Below, one piece after another: positions 1 through 12,365 of a stretch of 64,000 bases of DNA. The notes beneath the pieces were generated by a model. That model was not told where the DNA came from, did no database searches, and worked only from the letters and a program-made list of their open reading frames with translations. The DNA comes from Pyrenochaeta sp. MPI-SDFR-AT-0127 (taxonomy: Eukaryota; Ascomycota; Dothideomycetes; Pleosporales; Cucurbitariaceae). The position numbers and the translations under genes are program-made. The stretch spans positions 682,001-746,000 of the forward strand of contig JAGTJM010000014.1 of NCBI GenBank assembly GCA_020747015.1, in the 5' to 3' direction. Each line of letters opens with the position of its first letter. The stretch's first letter is position 1.

Positions 1-59
1 CCGAACGCATAGTTGTCCATGGATGTCAGGATCCGCAGCCAAGCCGAGTATCAGGTCAC

Positions 60-80
60 TTCCTTCCTTCCTTCCTTCCT
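60..80. repeat. (TTCC)n microsatellite
   Basis: About five uninterrupted TTCC units sit in intergenic DNA. It is a simple tandem repeat with no visible function and may be length-polymorphic between strains. Confidence 0.9.
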
Positions 81-832
81 CATTTCAGTTGCCTGAGTAT
101 CTATTTTGTGGATTCAAATAACGTTAGTTAATAAGGTTATAGGTATTTCGTTCTTGTCGCAGAGAAAAAAGTATAGCGATGCCCATGTGCTATGCTGAGA
201 AATGGCCCAAGGGACCAGATAGATGTTGATGCGATAGTGCCAGGCTGAAACCGCCAAGCGGCTTTACAATGACGTTTGAAGGGTTCTGCATACGGGCCGA
301 TGACACGAGGACATTGTCCCGCCAAGACCAAACGAAGTTAAAAGAGAGGTCCATACACTGAAGAATGGCCCGATACTATCTAAGCATCACACAACTAATA
401 CTTTTCATCATCAACATAATGTGACCCTAATCACCCAACCCTCATGAAGACTACGGTAGGTCTGTCGCCTTCCTCTTTCGGCTTCAATTTCACAAATTGG
501 GAACAGTCTCTGGTAGCATCATTCGTGGAGAAAGGCTATTGTCTGGGGTTCTCCGCACAGATGCCCCGCACAAATGACTGTCAATCAAAGGACTACAGCT
601 AACTTCGAGAACCAATTGCACACATTTATTGAGATTGGTCAAGCAGTTCTCGGATATAGCAAGCCGGAAAAACCTCCGGGCGCTACTGGACCTTCGTAGT
701 TCGAATGAATTAGGCCCTATTTTCATACTACTTCGTATGTTGATCACAATACCATGGTACATCGGGTGATACAAGGCCGGTTTACCGTCGATTAACTCGT
801 CTGTCCGCGGATGGGCATTGGCGAGATGAAAG

Positions 833-838
833 TATAAA
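833..838 (+). promoter_or_regulatory. TATA-like box of the DUF5695 gene
   Basis: TATAAA lies 75 bp before the ATG at 913, a plausible core-promoter distance for a strongly regulated secreted-enzyme gene. It is called from sequence only. Confidence 0.4.
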
Positions 839-912
839 TCTCAGCCATCCAGAGTCTTTCAAGGAATTTTGAAAACAGGATTTTCCTCTTGGTTTCAAAG
901 TCTATACTCGCA

Positions 913-3666
913 ATGTTGTTGCGTTTCCAGATAGTTACGCTCCTCTCCTCGGTTCCCGCCTTCGTGAGCGGGCAAGACAATCTTGGTCTTAACAATGGCT
1001 ACACCACATTTCAAGCTGGAACGATTCAAGCCGGGATAGTCAAGTCGTCCCAGACTCTTGCCTCGCTGAACTCTAGTCGTACAAATTTCAACTTTTTGCC
1101 GTTCGACTTTCTCCCTCGACTTGCATTCAACGGTGCCCATCATCTAGGCGATATCACGCTCCGGTACCGCACGGCAAGCTCTGGCTCGTGGACCAGCATT
1201 GATTCCGCGAGCGCCAGGAGCCCAGTCACAGCGCTAAGCAATCTAGGCACAAATGTTATCGCTGCAGCCGACTTGCTACCTACTTTGCCGCGCGGGCTGC
1301 CATTCAAGGTTACCAGAGAATGGATACGGGTTGGTGACGATTTCGCAGTGCGCTTCAATATCACAAATACAGGAACCACGACTTTAGAACTAGGAAGCCT
1401 GGGTCTGCCTGTCAGCATCAACAACATATTCAGTAATCGACCCGCCGAAGAAACACAGGATAGATGCTCTCTCGCGGATCCGTACATTGGCCTTGATGGG
1501 GGTTACGTGAGGGTCTCACACTTGAAAGGTACTGGAAATGCGCTCGTCATCACGCCGCTGGGAAAAACGCCGTTCGAGGCATGGCGATTCCTCAGAGAGC
1601 CAAGTGGAAATTTCGGGTACCAGTCGCAGACATTCGAAGGAAATTACGAATGGCAAGTGCATAGCCTTGCATGGGCGGAGAACGAGTGGAAGAGTACTAC
1701 GCCATGGAACACGCCAACTTCAAAGAAGGTGTCACCAGGAGAAGTGTATAGTGTCGGTCTTCGATTCACACTTGCGGAAGATATTCAGCGCATTGAGGAA
1801 GCCGTTGTACGAACTGGAACGCCGCTTGCTGTAGGCCTTCCTGGCTATGTCGTACCGTCCGACTCTTCGACATGGCTGCACCTAAACCACACCTCGCCTG
1901 TTAGCAGTGTAGATACTGGAAGTGCTTTCACGCCGGCACAATCTTCAACCGCTGGCAAGTACAAGCTTACCCCAACGTCTTCGGCTTGGGGACGAAGCCG
2001 CGTCACGATATCGTATCAAGATGGCAAGACACAGACTGTGCATTACTACATTACAAAATCAGCTCCCTCGACCTTGGCTGATCTTGGTCGTTTCTTCACG
2101 ACTTCGGCACATTATACCAACACTGCAGACCCATTCGGCCGCGCGCCATCAATTATGACGTACGATCGGGAAGTGAACAAGATTGTGGAACAAGATGCAC
2201 GTGTCTGGCATGCCGGCCTGAGCGACGAAGCTGGCACTGGAGCCTATCTGGCCACCGCCATGAAACAATTCGCCCAACCTGTAGCAAACGAGGTCTCAAT
2301 TGTCGATGAATTCGTACATGAGACAGTGGTTGGAACACTGCAACGTGATGGCTCGTTTGGTGTAGTAGCAAGTGCCTTTTTCTATGAACCAGGTGCTGTC
2401 AACTACGCATACAACACAGCATTCAATTGGGGCTCGTGGACATCGTGGAATCGTGCGAGGTCATACACGACACGGCGTGCATACAACTACGTCCACCCAG
2501 TTGCCACATACTGGTCGCTCTACCGGGTGGCCAGAGACTATCCCGATCAGAAGCTCCGAGCAGATTGGTCCTGGTATCTTGGCCGTGCTGTGAACACTAC
2601 ACAATACTGTCTTTCCAACAGGGCCGCGAACTGCGATTATGGCCTTGTTGGGCTTATGGGCGAGTGGGTGCTGGGAGAACTATTGGAAGATGTGAAGAGA
2701 GAGGGCTTGACAGCCCAGGCTTCCGCTCTAGAGGCCTCCATGAGGTATCGCGCAAATCTTTGGGAGTCGCAGGCCGTCCCGTTCGGTAGCGAAATGGCCT
2801 GGGATAGTACGGGACAGGAAGGTGTTTACTACTGGACCAAGTACGATTCATCTACCCCTTCCTCGCCACTTGATGCATCCAACTAACATTCTTCCAGGTA
2901 CTTCAAACTTGCCAACACGCCAAGTAAAGTAATCAACAGCATTTCAGCGTACATGCCAACCGTTCCGCATTGGGGATGGAATGGCAATGCACGGCGATAC
3001 TGGGACTTCATCTACGGTGCAAAGATTCAGCAGATAGAGCGACAGATTCATCACTATGGATCAGGGCTCAACTCTTTACCTATGCTTCACTCGTACGAGC
3101 AAAGCCCCCAGAATAATCTCTATGCTCTTCGCGTAGGGTTTGCTGGAAACACAGCACCACTCACCAACATTGACAAGGAAGGGTTTGCATCTGCTGCCCT
3201 TCATTCATTCCCAGAGTTGCTGAAATGGGATCCGTACTCTGGCGATTACGGCCAAGGTTTCTTGGGATTGAGTCTGGGTCAATGTGTGTACGTTGTACGA
3301 GATGCAAGGTTTGGAGACCTGGCATTCGGTGGTGACATCGATGAGGGTAGCTCCACTGCAACGTCAGTTGTGGTATCGCCCAAGGATGCAGTTCGTAAGC
3401 GCGTCTTCATTGCAGAACTAGCATTGAAGATAGAGCTCAGCGCAGGTGCGATCCAGAAGATTGTCTACGACAGGACTGCGCAAACTGTGAGCCTCACGGT
3501 TGTTCCCGCAGCAACAAGCAGCGCACTCCAGGCTAAGTCCGCAGTTGCCTGGTTGAAGAGTTCTGGTTCAAGTACGTTTACTATCGTAGGGGCGAGAACA
3601 CAGCGCGGCGGATTGGTGGTTGATCTTGCTGGTGGCAGTTCGGTTGTGAAGATCACAAAGGTATGA
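913..3666 (+). CDS. Secreted DUF5695-type (glycoside-hydrolase-like) protein
   Basis: Spliced model 913-2840, 2898-3666 gives 898 residues. The 57-bp intron has a CTAAC branch site and joins the frames exactly (W-T-K-Y-F-K). The frame is open further upstream, but that codon is TTG, so the first ATG at 913 is used. It gives a classic signal peptide, hydrophobic residues 3-17 ending ..FVSG before Q-D-N. The mature protein begins with a G-L-N-N-G-Y and S-Q-T-L-A-S-L region and carries a W-G-W-N-G-N-A-R-R-Y-W motif near residue 670. These features match my memory of DUF5695, a family of about 900 residues thought to have a beta-rich N half and an (alpha/alpha)6-like C half, found with carbohydrate-active enzymes. 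Substrate and activity are unknown. It stands next to a GH30 and a GH28 gene, which fits a role in plant-polysaccharide breakdown. The family name rests on recall, not on a search. Confidence 0.72.
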
Positions 3667-3828
3667 GAGATGAACTTGAAGATTCACCTCGGTTGTGGCA
3701 TATGATACCGTCTTGTAAATCTCGACGATACAATATGGAATGCCACATGTTAGTATTTTTTATGACAAGATTTAATCTATAGCCCTTCAGTTGCTCAGTC
3801 GAGTGCTATTGAGCCTTCTCGGTGCCTT

Positions 3829-3835
3829 GGCTAAA
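3829..3835 (+). promoter_or_regulatory. GGCTAAA, XlnR/XYR1-type site (distal)
   Basis: This is an exact match to the GGCTAAA motif bound by the xylanolytic activator XlnR (XYR1 binds GGCTAA). It lies 337 bp before the ATG of the GH30 gene. It is one of three GGCTAA cores in the 505-bp intergenic space. Confidence 0.5.
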
Positions 3836-3994
3836 TACTGGTCAAGGCAAGACCGGCGACTTAATTGAGAAAGTCAAGATCTCCGACACTCGATCTATCC
3901 TACAAGTCCCTCACCCTAAGCATGTATAAGCTCTGAACCAATTAAACAAACCTTCGCGTAAGTGATAAAGCATGTGCTTGATGAATCATAGACT

Positions 3995-4000
3995 GTGGGG
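3995..4000 (+). promoter_or_regulatory. CreA-type site (GTGGGG)
   Basis: It matches the SYGGRG consensus of the carbon catabolite repressor CreA/CRE1 between the two GGCTAAA sites upstream of the GH30 gene. The consensus is degenerate, so a single hit is weak evidence. Confidence 0.3.
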
Positions 4001-4036
4001 CCCTGGTGTAGTAAACCACTACTTCATTTGGATAAT

Positions 4037-4043
4037 GGCTAAA
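4037..4043 (+). promoter_or_regulatory. GGCTAAA, XlnR/XYR1-type site (proximal)
   Basis: This is a second exact GGCTAAA in the same orientation, 129 bp before the GH30 start codon. Two exact copies of a seven-base motif in about 500 bp are well above chance (about 0.06 expected on both strands at even base composition). Confidence 0.55.
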
Positions 4044-4106
4044 TGAAGTGGGCACGGCTATCTACAAGCTTGGCCTCAATATCATTCGAGAGCATAAAGA
4101 TGGCCC

Positions 4107-4113
4107 ATTAGCC
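4107..4113 (-). promoter_or_regulatory. GGCTAAT, third GGCTAA core (minus strand)
   Basis: On the minus strand this reads GGCTAAT, containing the XYR1 core GGCTAA, 59 bp before the GH30 ATG. It may lie in the 5' UTR. The site is weaker than the two GGCTAAA copies. Confidence 0.3.
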
Positions 4114-4150
4114 ATGTTTCCTAAATTCAAGGTTGCAAAGCACCATTTGA

Positions 4151-5666
<1,516 letters not shown>

Positions 5667-5772
5667 GTGTGTTGGCCAACAATATCATAGTCCATCTATT
5701 AAGCTTCGTTGTTAAGAATCAGAATATTTACAAGTCTATCGCCTCGTACACCATTTGACTCCCTGCGTTCTG

Positions 5773-7283
5773 CTAAGTGGGCTTCACACAGTCAACACCA
5801 ACATCTCCCTTGATGTTCTCGCACAAAATCTGCGGCGGCCCACCCGTCGGGCTCGTGATGTTGATGTTCTCCAGATGGATTCCATCGCATGTTGCTCCTG
5901 GACTGCACTTTAGGTCTACGACAACCTTCCCGTTCTTTCCAGAGCTTGTTCCGTAAACGTTCAAGAACTTAACGTTTGTGATGTTGACCTTGCTTGGATA
6001 CGAGGCGCAAGTAGTCTTGTTGATCTTGAAGTAGCACTGATCGAGAACAACTGGAGCATCTGTGTTCTCAATGCGAATATCTTTGTATGTGATGTTGTCC
6101 ATGTAGCCGTAGCCAACGTTAGGGCCTGCCCAGGCTTTCAGTCGTGCGCCATTTTCGCCGTTAAGAAGGGTAACATTCTCAATCCATGCGTTAGAGATGT
6201 AGTCCTTGACACCGGGATACTGGCCTATGGAACCCATAGAAACACCGTGAGTGCCGTTGCACCACAAATTCTTGACAAAGATGTTGGTGGTGTTGGGTTT
6301 GGGAGAGAAGCAGTCGTCACCGATATTTACGCGGGTGTTGGTAACAGTAAGGCCGTCAACGTTGAGGGAATCAAAACCGTCGGTATTCTTGGGAAGCGAC
6401 TATGTGATGGTCAGACTTTGGAGAAGAAAAAGAAGAAGTAGTGCTTACTGAAGCGTTAGTTGAAACAGCGTCGATATATACGTTGTCGAACACGACATTC
6501 TTGGTGCGCACGAGAAAGGTAGTCCAGCATGGCGAGTCCTTCAGGTTAAGTCCAGTGACTTCAACGTTTGTAGCATTATCCGTCATAAAGAGAATTGGTC
6601 GGTAAAATTTGTTGCTGGGGTCTAGGATCTCCGCACCGGAGAAGCCATCCCACCAGGCTTGACCGTTGCCGTTGATCACGCCCGAGCCATAGATCTTTAT
6701 GTCCCTACCGATCGTTATCAACTGCAAGAAGAATTATCATGGTGATAAACTTACTTTCCGCCCCAAACCCAAAACGTGATGCTCTTTTGGAATGCGTAGT
6801 AAAAGTTGTTCGCTTGCCAGTAAGCGATGTCGTTTGTGAACTAGTTCTCATTAACATTTGTTGGCTTTCTGTTGGTCTCCCATCTTAACCGACCTTCAGC
6901 TCGCCATCGATTTTCACATATACGTCTTTCAAGAAGGTCAAATCAAGCTTCTTTCCAATCACATACTTCTTGCCCTTCTCCAAGTGTAACAAGCCGCCAT
7001 GGTTCGCTTTTTTGATCGCCCACAGGAAATCGTCACTAATATCGTCTCGATCATGCTTGGAAGCACGGATCTTGATCTTCTTGCGATCTTTCTCCACTGC
7101 GTTACCCCAGTTGTCTTTCTTCTTGTAGTTGCCTCGAATTAACAGAGAAAGGCGAGAAGAGTCGATAATTGAGCGAGGTACGGAAATTGAGGCACCTTCG
7201 GGGATGGCATCGCTGTTGAAGGAACTCGCAGAGCCCAAAGCCAACGAGGCTGCTAAAGAAAGGAGCAACGAGATTGATTTCAT
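5773..7283 (-). CDS. Secreted GH28 exopolygalacturonase
   Basis: Four exons, 7283-6894, 6840-6755, 6704-6449 and 6399-5773, give 452 residues with a signal peptide (about 20 residues, ..LALGSAS). All GH28 catalytic blocks are seen: N-T-D-G (249-252), G-D-D (271-273), C-N-G-T-H-G (291-296) and R-L-K (330-332). The C-N-G-T-H-G form, instead of C-S-G-G-H-G, points to an exo- rather than endo-polygalacturonase, which releases galacturonic acid from pectin chain ends. Intron 1 has an odd donor (GTCGGT), but it is the only junction found that keeps E-L-K/F-T-N-D-I-A-Y-W in frame. Intron 3 could use either of two acceptors 12 bp apart; the upstream one gives the usual P-K-N-T-D-G and is chosen. An unusually basic stretch (K-K-K-D, D-R-K-K) lies between residues 50 and 85. 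Its 3' end is only 106 bp from that of the GH30 gene (convergent). Confidence 0.93.
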
Positions 7284-7354
7284 GTTGGCAGTTCCGATAA
7301 CCTGGTAAGAGGGATGACCAGTGAGATACTCATGTTCGATGGCCTGTCTAGCGA

Positions 7355-7364
7355 TTTAAATATT
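7355..7364 (-). promoter_or_regulatory. TATA-like element of the GH28 gene
   Basis: An AT-only stretch, reading AATATTTAAA on the minus strand, sits about 75 bp before the GH28 ATG. This is nearly the same spacing as the TATA-like box of the DUF5695 gene. Confidence 0.35.
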
Positions 7365-7476
7365 TTCGTTCCATTTACTTCATCGTATTCATCGGCAATC
7401 GTTGCAAGGGTGAAAGAGAGTGAGAAATGAAGTTTCTCCGTTAAGCACACCGTCTGTGGCCTTCGCTGTGCTTCAT

Positions 7477-7502
7477 CTCCACATCATTTGTGGAGACCCC
7501 GC
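7477..7502. promoter_or_regulatory. Cluster of three CreA-type sites with an inverted repeat
   Basis: CTCCAC (7477-7482), GTGGAG (7490-7495) and CCCCGC (7497-7502) all match SYGGRG on one strand or the other. The first two lie within a perfect 7-bp inverted repeat, CTCCACA-TCATT-TGTGGAG. They lie about 200 bp before the GH28 start codon. Paired SYGGRG sites are the arrangement reported as functional for CreA in Aspergillus promoters, so glucose repression of this pectinase is likely. Confidence 0.5.
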
Positions 7503-9242
7503 GCCCTAACCTCAAGCCTTCCAAGCTCGCTCAAGCAAAGCTTGGGGCGGCTTGACAGCTTGGGTTTTCCTTGGTCGTTCCTGCAGCTCAAAGCTCACGA
7601 TGTGCGTTTTGGTTCGTGGGCGGCAGAACGGATAATATTCCGCGAATGAAGACATAGACCACTTAAATTTCCGCGGCGTTTGAAACAGGGTACGCCGTAA
7701 TTCTAGAACCCGAAATCATCGTGCAGCAGCTCTAAAAATATTTGATTGCACACATGTGTTGTGTGCTATTAGGCATTGAGAGTTCCTCGAATCCGCAGTG
7801 CTTTCATTTGGCCGATGCGGTGCTACAGTCGTTATTAACCTTATGAATGCCGTTCCTCGAGTAAGACACCACATTATTGAATCTATTTGAGGTGTTTATC
7901 GGTCAAAACTACTACACGAAGCAGATTGTTCTTACCACAATTTTCTTTCACCTTCTATCTAAGCTATTTTAGCCCTGAAGCATTTCATTACTTCAATTGA
8001 TACTACTGGATCTGGAATTCCATAATAATCACCACGGCACCTATGCAACAAATAATAAACCAAAAATATGATGTGGCTCTTATCAACGGATAGACTGACT
8101 TTATGTTCATGTCAGTATCACAGATCTCTTTGATGATAGGAACTCATCTGCAAGGTTGTAAAGATAGCTGACTTGATCCACAAATTTTGAATCTTTGAGT
8201 AGATTTAACAGGCACTCTGCCAGGCGCCACTCGATGATAGTCCAAGACAGGTCTTCGAGAAGTTGTCGCCCCTGTAAATGCAGTGCTTAGGAAGATAGGT
8301 ACTCGAAAACTGGCATTGAGCAGTAAGAAGCTTTGTCCGTGTATAGATACCATAAATGCTACATGAGCTACCATATCCTTATGTTCCATCTCAAGTAGGT
8401 CAAGCGCGAGTCATTTCTACCGCGATGTGCTTCTACGTGCTGACTAGCGCCAGTACCTTGACTTCTAAGTAGGAGTATGCAAAATAGCATTCTACTAGTC
8501 GAAGCTCAACACGTTCAAACAATTCAAATCAAATGAACAGCTTTAAAGGACTAACCTTCACCATCAAACAAAATGACAAAGTGCACGACGTATTTGTTGA
8601 GTGAAGGAGAAGGGGCGCTGGGGACGGAATTGAAGAGAGGTGCAATTTGGGCCCTGCTACGATCTCACATGAAGACTTCTTTATAAGTATGCTTCAGTTG
8701 TTGTCATTGGCATCCGATGTTGAAACATTATGCCCATAATTCGAAACCGTCAACCACAAACACCAGCAAGGGACGGCTTCTTTTCATGACAGTTGTGTGG
8801 TCCCGCAGGTCCGAGCATCAAATATTCCTGGCGTAGCTGTCACCTTCCCTTTCACCTTTTTATAAACTTCTGCACGTTAGCCTGGTCAATTCTGTTGAGC
8901 CAATGGGGGCAGGCTGAAAGCACAATTGGCGTTACGCTTTTGCACAATGGTCCGTGCACCAAGTGCCTGCTGCCTGCAAGAGTGCAACTTTCCTCTATAA
9001 AGCCCCCGTATACCCCTCTTCATGTCAGAATCGCAGATTGGAAGTCCCCTTTACCTTCATCAGCTCAATCGTCTACCCGAAAGCCTCAGCCTTGCCGAAC
9101 CATTTGCCCTCGCTCAGCTCCCCGTCAACCCAGGTTACATCCTTTCCCAATCCTACACTTTACACCTTCGAGTTGACCAAATCCTCGAAAGCCTCAGCCC
9201 ATCCCTGACTAAAAAATCTTTCTGTGTCAGCTCTCAGCCGCA

Positions 9243-12200
9243 ATGGTGACTTCATCTGGTAGTGTGTTCTCTGAGACACTACAGACCATCACCTCTACCA
9301 AACTTGAGGAGCTTGCGAAGCAGCGTATCAACTTTGAAGAAGGGTATGCTGCGCTGACGACTACTTTAAAAGCTGAAAATGATTCACTCAAGCGGGTGCT
9401 TCTTCTTGTAGAGGGAACTAAATCATGCCTAGGAGTCCAAACCAGCACCAAAAATGGCAAAGAAGGTCGGTCGGCCCGCATTTTCAGTGGTGGAACACGT
9501 AACACACGACTTGAGACAGATCTCAACAACCTAGATCGTTTCATCAAGCAAGCTCAATTCGACCCTTCTGTATCAGCGAGAGTACTCGAAGACTGGGAGA
9601 AGACACTTTTGCAATATCTTTCTGTTCAGTCAACAAAGTTCCAGTATGCCGATCTGTACGGGAAACTCGTAACGGAATGGCTTTCGTCAGAGAAGAGCAC
9701 ATCTGCAGATGGCGACATTGAGATGGCCGAAAGTTTTGATGAGCTCCCTGGTGCTAAGAAACTTGCCGCCCGCGTTGAGTGGGAGAAGAACGTCTTCGAG
9801 CCTGCAAATATGGACGTTCAAGCGTTGAAATTGTATTTGGAGCAGCTATTCATCTTAGACAAGAAGGAGGGCGCCGCAGCAATCCGCATTCTGCGAGACA
9901 AAGTGGAAGATTTCGAGAGCACGCTCAACCATCCATCACAATTTACTGTTCATACCCTTCGCTCAACGATACAAGGACTTCAAAATTCCGATCTTTTATC
10001 CAACGAGAAGCGAGAAGCACTTAAAGACTTCCTGAGCAATGATGTAATCTTGACAGAGATTGCTGATATTCTCAATGTACGCATGACTGCGCTTGATCGC
10101 TGGACATGGGGCGACTACGTTTCACTCGAGCAACGCAGGAAGCTCAACGGCGGTTTCTCGATTCACTTTGACCCGGATCTTCTACAAGCAATTTTCCTTC
10201 ACTACATCGGCATCAAGTTTTCTGTTTTCTTCAAATCAGCTTTCTTAGCTGTACATGATCACAGCGCTTGGAAGAATAGTTATATTGAGGTCCAGAGGGT
10301 AGATCGTATGCGACGCCGGTACTTTTTGGGCGCTCGGGGCAGTAAAACCTCCCCGAATGTGGAGGACATGCGCATCAAGACTCATCGTGATCGCTACTTT
10401 GCTCATCAACTGTTAGATTACGACACTCAGCGCATTGAAATTGAGGACGGCGAGGAGGAAGCTGAGTATGGTGAGTATGCCTCACGAAAGCGCTCTCGGG
10501 AGCTTGACATTTCATCTGATATGCTGCCACGAGCGGCAGCAATACCTTCACAGCAGATAATGTCTGCGGTCCAAAGGCCTATGCAATCTCAGTCACCCAT
10601 GTACCATTCGGCAGCTAGACACCGAGGTGCTATGCCAAGACAGATGCAGCCATCGGGATTCAAAGTTATTGCGCCGGCGGAAGATGATAGTTGGGACTAC
10701 GTTGAGGATGAAGAAGAAGAAGAAGATACTGCGTACAACAAGCTCTCCAAGCGGCCCATGGAGGCAAAACAGAAATTGCTTCATCTAGTCTCTACCGAAA
10801 TTATCGTCAACACACGTCTTCACGGAGAACTTTCGTGCTTGCGCACAGTTTTCGAGTCATGGAATCCGCTCCTCCCGCATTGTACAATACTCGCAGTACT
10901 CGAGTTTTTTGGTGTCTCTGCAAAGTGGAGGACTTTCATTGAAAAGTTTCTACAAGCGCCGTTGAAGTTCACAGATGACCCATCGTCGGAGCCACGTTCG
11001 CGGCGTCGGGGCACCCCAGGATCGCACTCTCTAAGTGACGTTCTTGGCGAGACTGTACTCTTCTGCTTAGACTTTGCGGTCAACCAGGCTACTGATGGAG
11101 CATTGCTGCATCGCATATATGATGACATCTGGTTCTGGAACAAGGACTACGAGAAGTGCGTAGGGGCTTGGGCGAGTATACTCAAATTTACGGAAGCTAC
11201 AGGAGTCAAGGTAGGACGATCCAGCCAGACTAGCGCTAGTATAGCTTTGTGTGCTAATACCCCTCATAGCTTGACGAAAAGAAGACTGGAAGTGTTCGCA
11301 TCTCACGTCAAGCAGGCGTCACCGTTGACAATAGACTGCCCGAGGGTGAGATTCGATGGGGTTTCTTGAGGTAATTTGGCAGATCCGGGATTTATGAATA
11401 TGCTATTAACTATATTAAAAGCTTAGACCCATCTAATGGTCGTTTCGAGATTGATCAGAAGATGGTAGACGGCCACGTGGAAGAACTGCGCAAGCAGTTG
11501 GAGAGTAAATCCAAGAGCGTCATTGACTATATTCAAGCTTGGGTATGTCTTATGTTTATACAATTAGGCCTCTTTTAAACTACTAACTATTGACTAGAAC
11601 TCCTACGCCGCAACCTTCTTCAGCTCGAATTTCGGAAAGGCATCCAACTGTTTTGGTCGAGAACATGTTGACAAGATGCTTGCTACGCATCGACATATCC
11701 AAGAGAGCATATTCCAAGGCGGAAACATTGTTCAACACATCAAGAAGATGATTGAGGACCGTTTCTCCGTCACAGATATACCCGATGGATTCCTCTTCTT
11801 CCCTGTTGAGCTTGGGGGACTGGATCTCAAGTCGCCTTTTGTTGGTCTGCTCCAGATCCGGGAGTCGGTAAAAGAGAATCCTTATGATCTTATCGATGAA
11901 TATCTAGAGAAGGAACGAGACGATTACGCTAGGGCCAAAAGTTTGTTTGACAAAGGCGATACTAGGGATATGCGCTACACTACCGAAGATCCAAATTGGA
12001 GGCCTTCAGATCCTGATACATTCTTTTCCTTTGCTGAATGCATCAAATTCCGCGAAGGATTTGCAAACTTTGGCAAGGCAAGCTTGCGCCATACGTACAC
12101 TAAGCTCCTTGCGCGGCCGGACGAAGAGCCTGTTGATGTCAGCGTGCAGGTTAGTCAGGCTTTGAACCAGCTCCATGGCCAGAGCAACTTGCGTGGTATT

Positions 12201-12365
12201 ACCTCCAACTGGAGCTCTATGGACGCTTACTGGAAGTGGATTGCTCAAATGTATGGACCGGAGATGACAGAGAAGTTTGGAGGCTTGAACGTTGTCGACT
12301 TCGGATTGTTGCCTATTGGTATGGTGTCAATGTTTCGTCAGAGGAGGACCAAGTGGCAGAGCTAA
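9243..12365 (+). CDS. rvt: RVT: cellular reverse-transcriptase-related protein
   Basis: Exons 9243-11210, 11270-11370, 11422-11542 and 11598-12365 give 985 residues; introns are 51-59 bp and all joins keep frame. The N terminus (residues 1-60) looks like a coiled coil. A block with L-D-R-W-T-W-G-D, F-L-H-Y-I-G-I-K and F-F-K-S-A-F follows (about 270-360). An acidic, low-complexity insertion lies near residues 400-500. Then come R-R-G-T-P-G-S-H-S-L-S-D (from 587; RT motif B-like) and Y-D-D-I-W-F-W (626-628 is YDD; RT motif C-like). This arrangement matches RVT genes, described by Gladyshev and Arkhipova as single-copy, non-mobile RT relatives in fungi and some other taxa. Both catalytic Asp of the YDD are kept, so polymerase activity is plausible. 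No endonuclease, integrase, terminal repeat or poly-A tract is seen nearby. The cellular role is unknown. Confidence 0.82.

Larger units (their letters stand above)
1..912. other. Intergenic region upstream of the first gene
   Basis: No convincing gene is visible. Short open frames on the minus strand lack an ATG start or resemble no protein. The right end should hold the promoter of the DUF5695 gene. Apart from the TTCC microsatellite and a TATA-like box nothing stands out. Confidence 0.6.
7284..9242. other. Intergenic region, about 2 kb
   Basis: It holds the divergent promoters of the GH28 (minus) and RVT-like (plus) genes. No coding frame with an ATG and recognisable protein character is seen. 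The part nearest 9242 is C/T-rich, as expected for a fungal promoter or 5' UTR. Nothing else is recognised. Confidence 0.6.

Noticed and set aside
9243..12365. Retrotransposon
   Set aside because: No second ORF, integrase, endonuclease, terminal repeat or poly-A tract; the gene has three spliceosomal introns and matches the cellular RVT layout.
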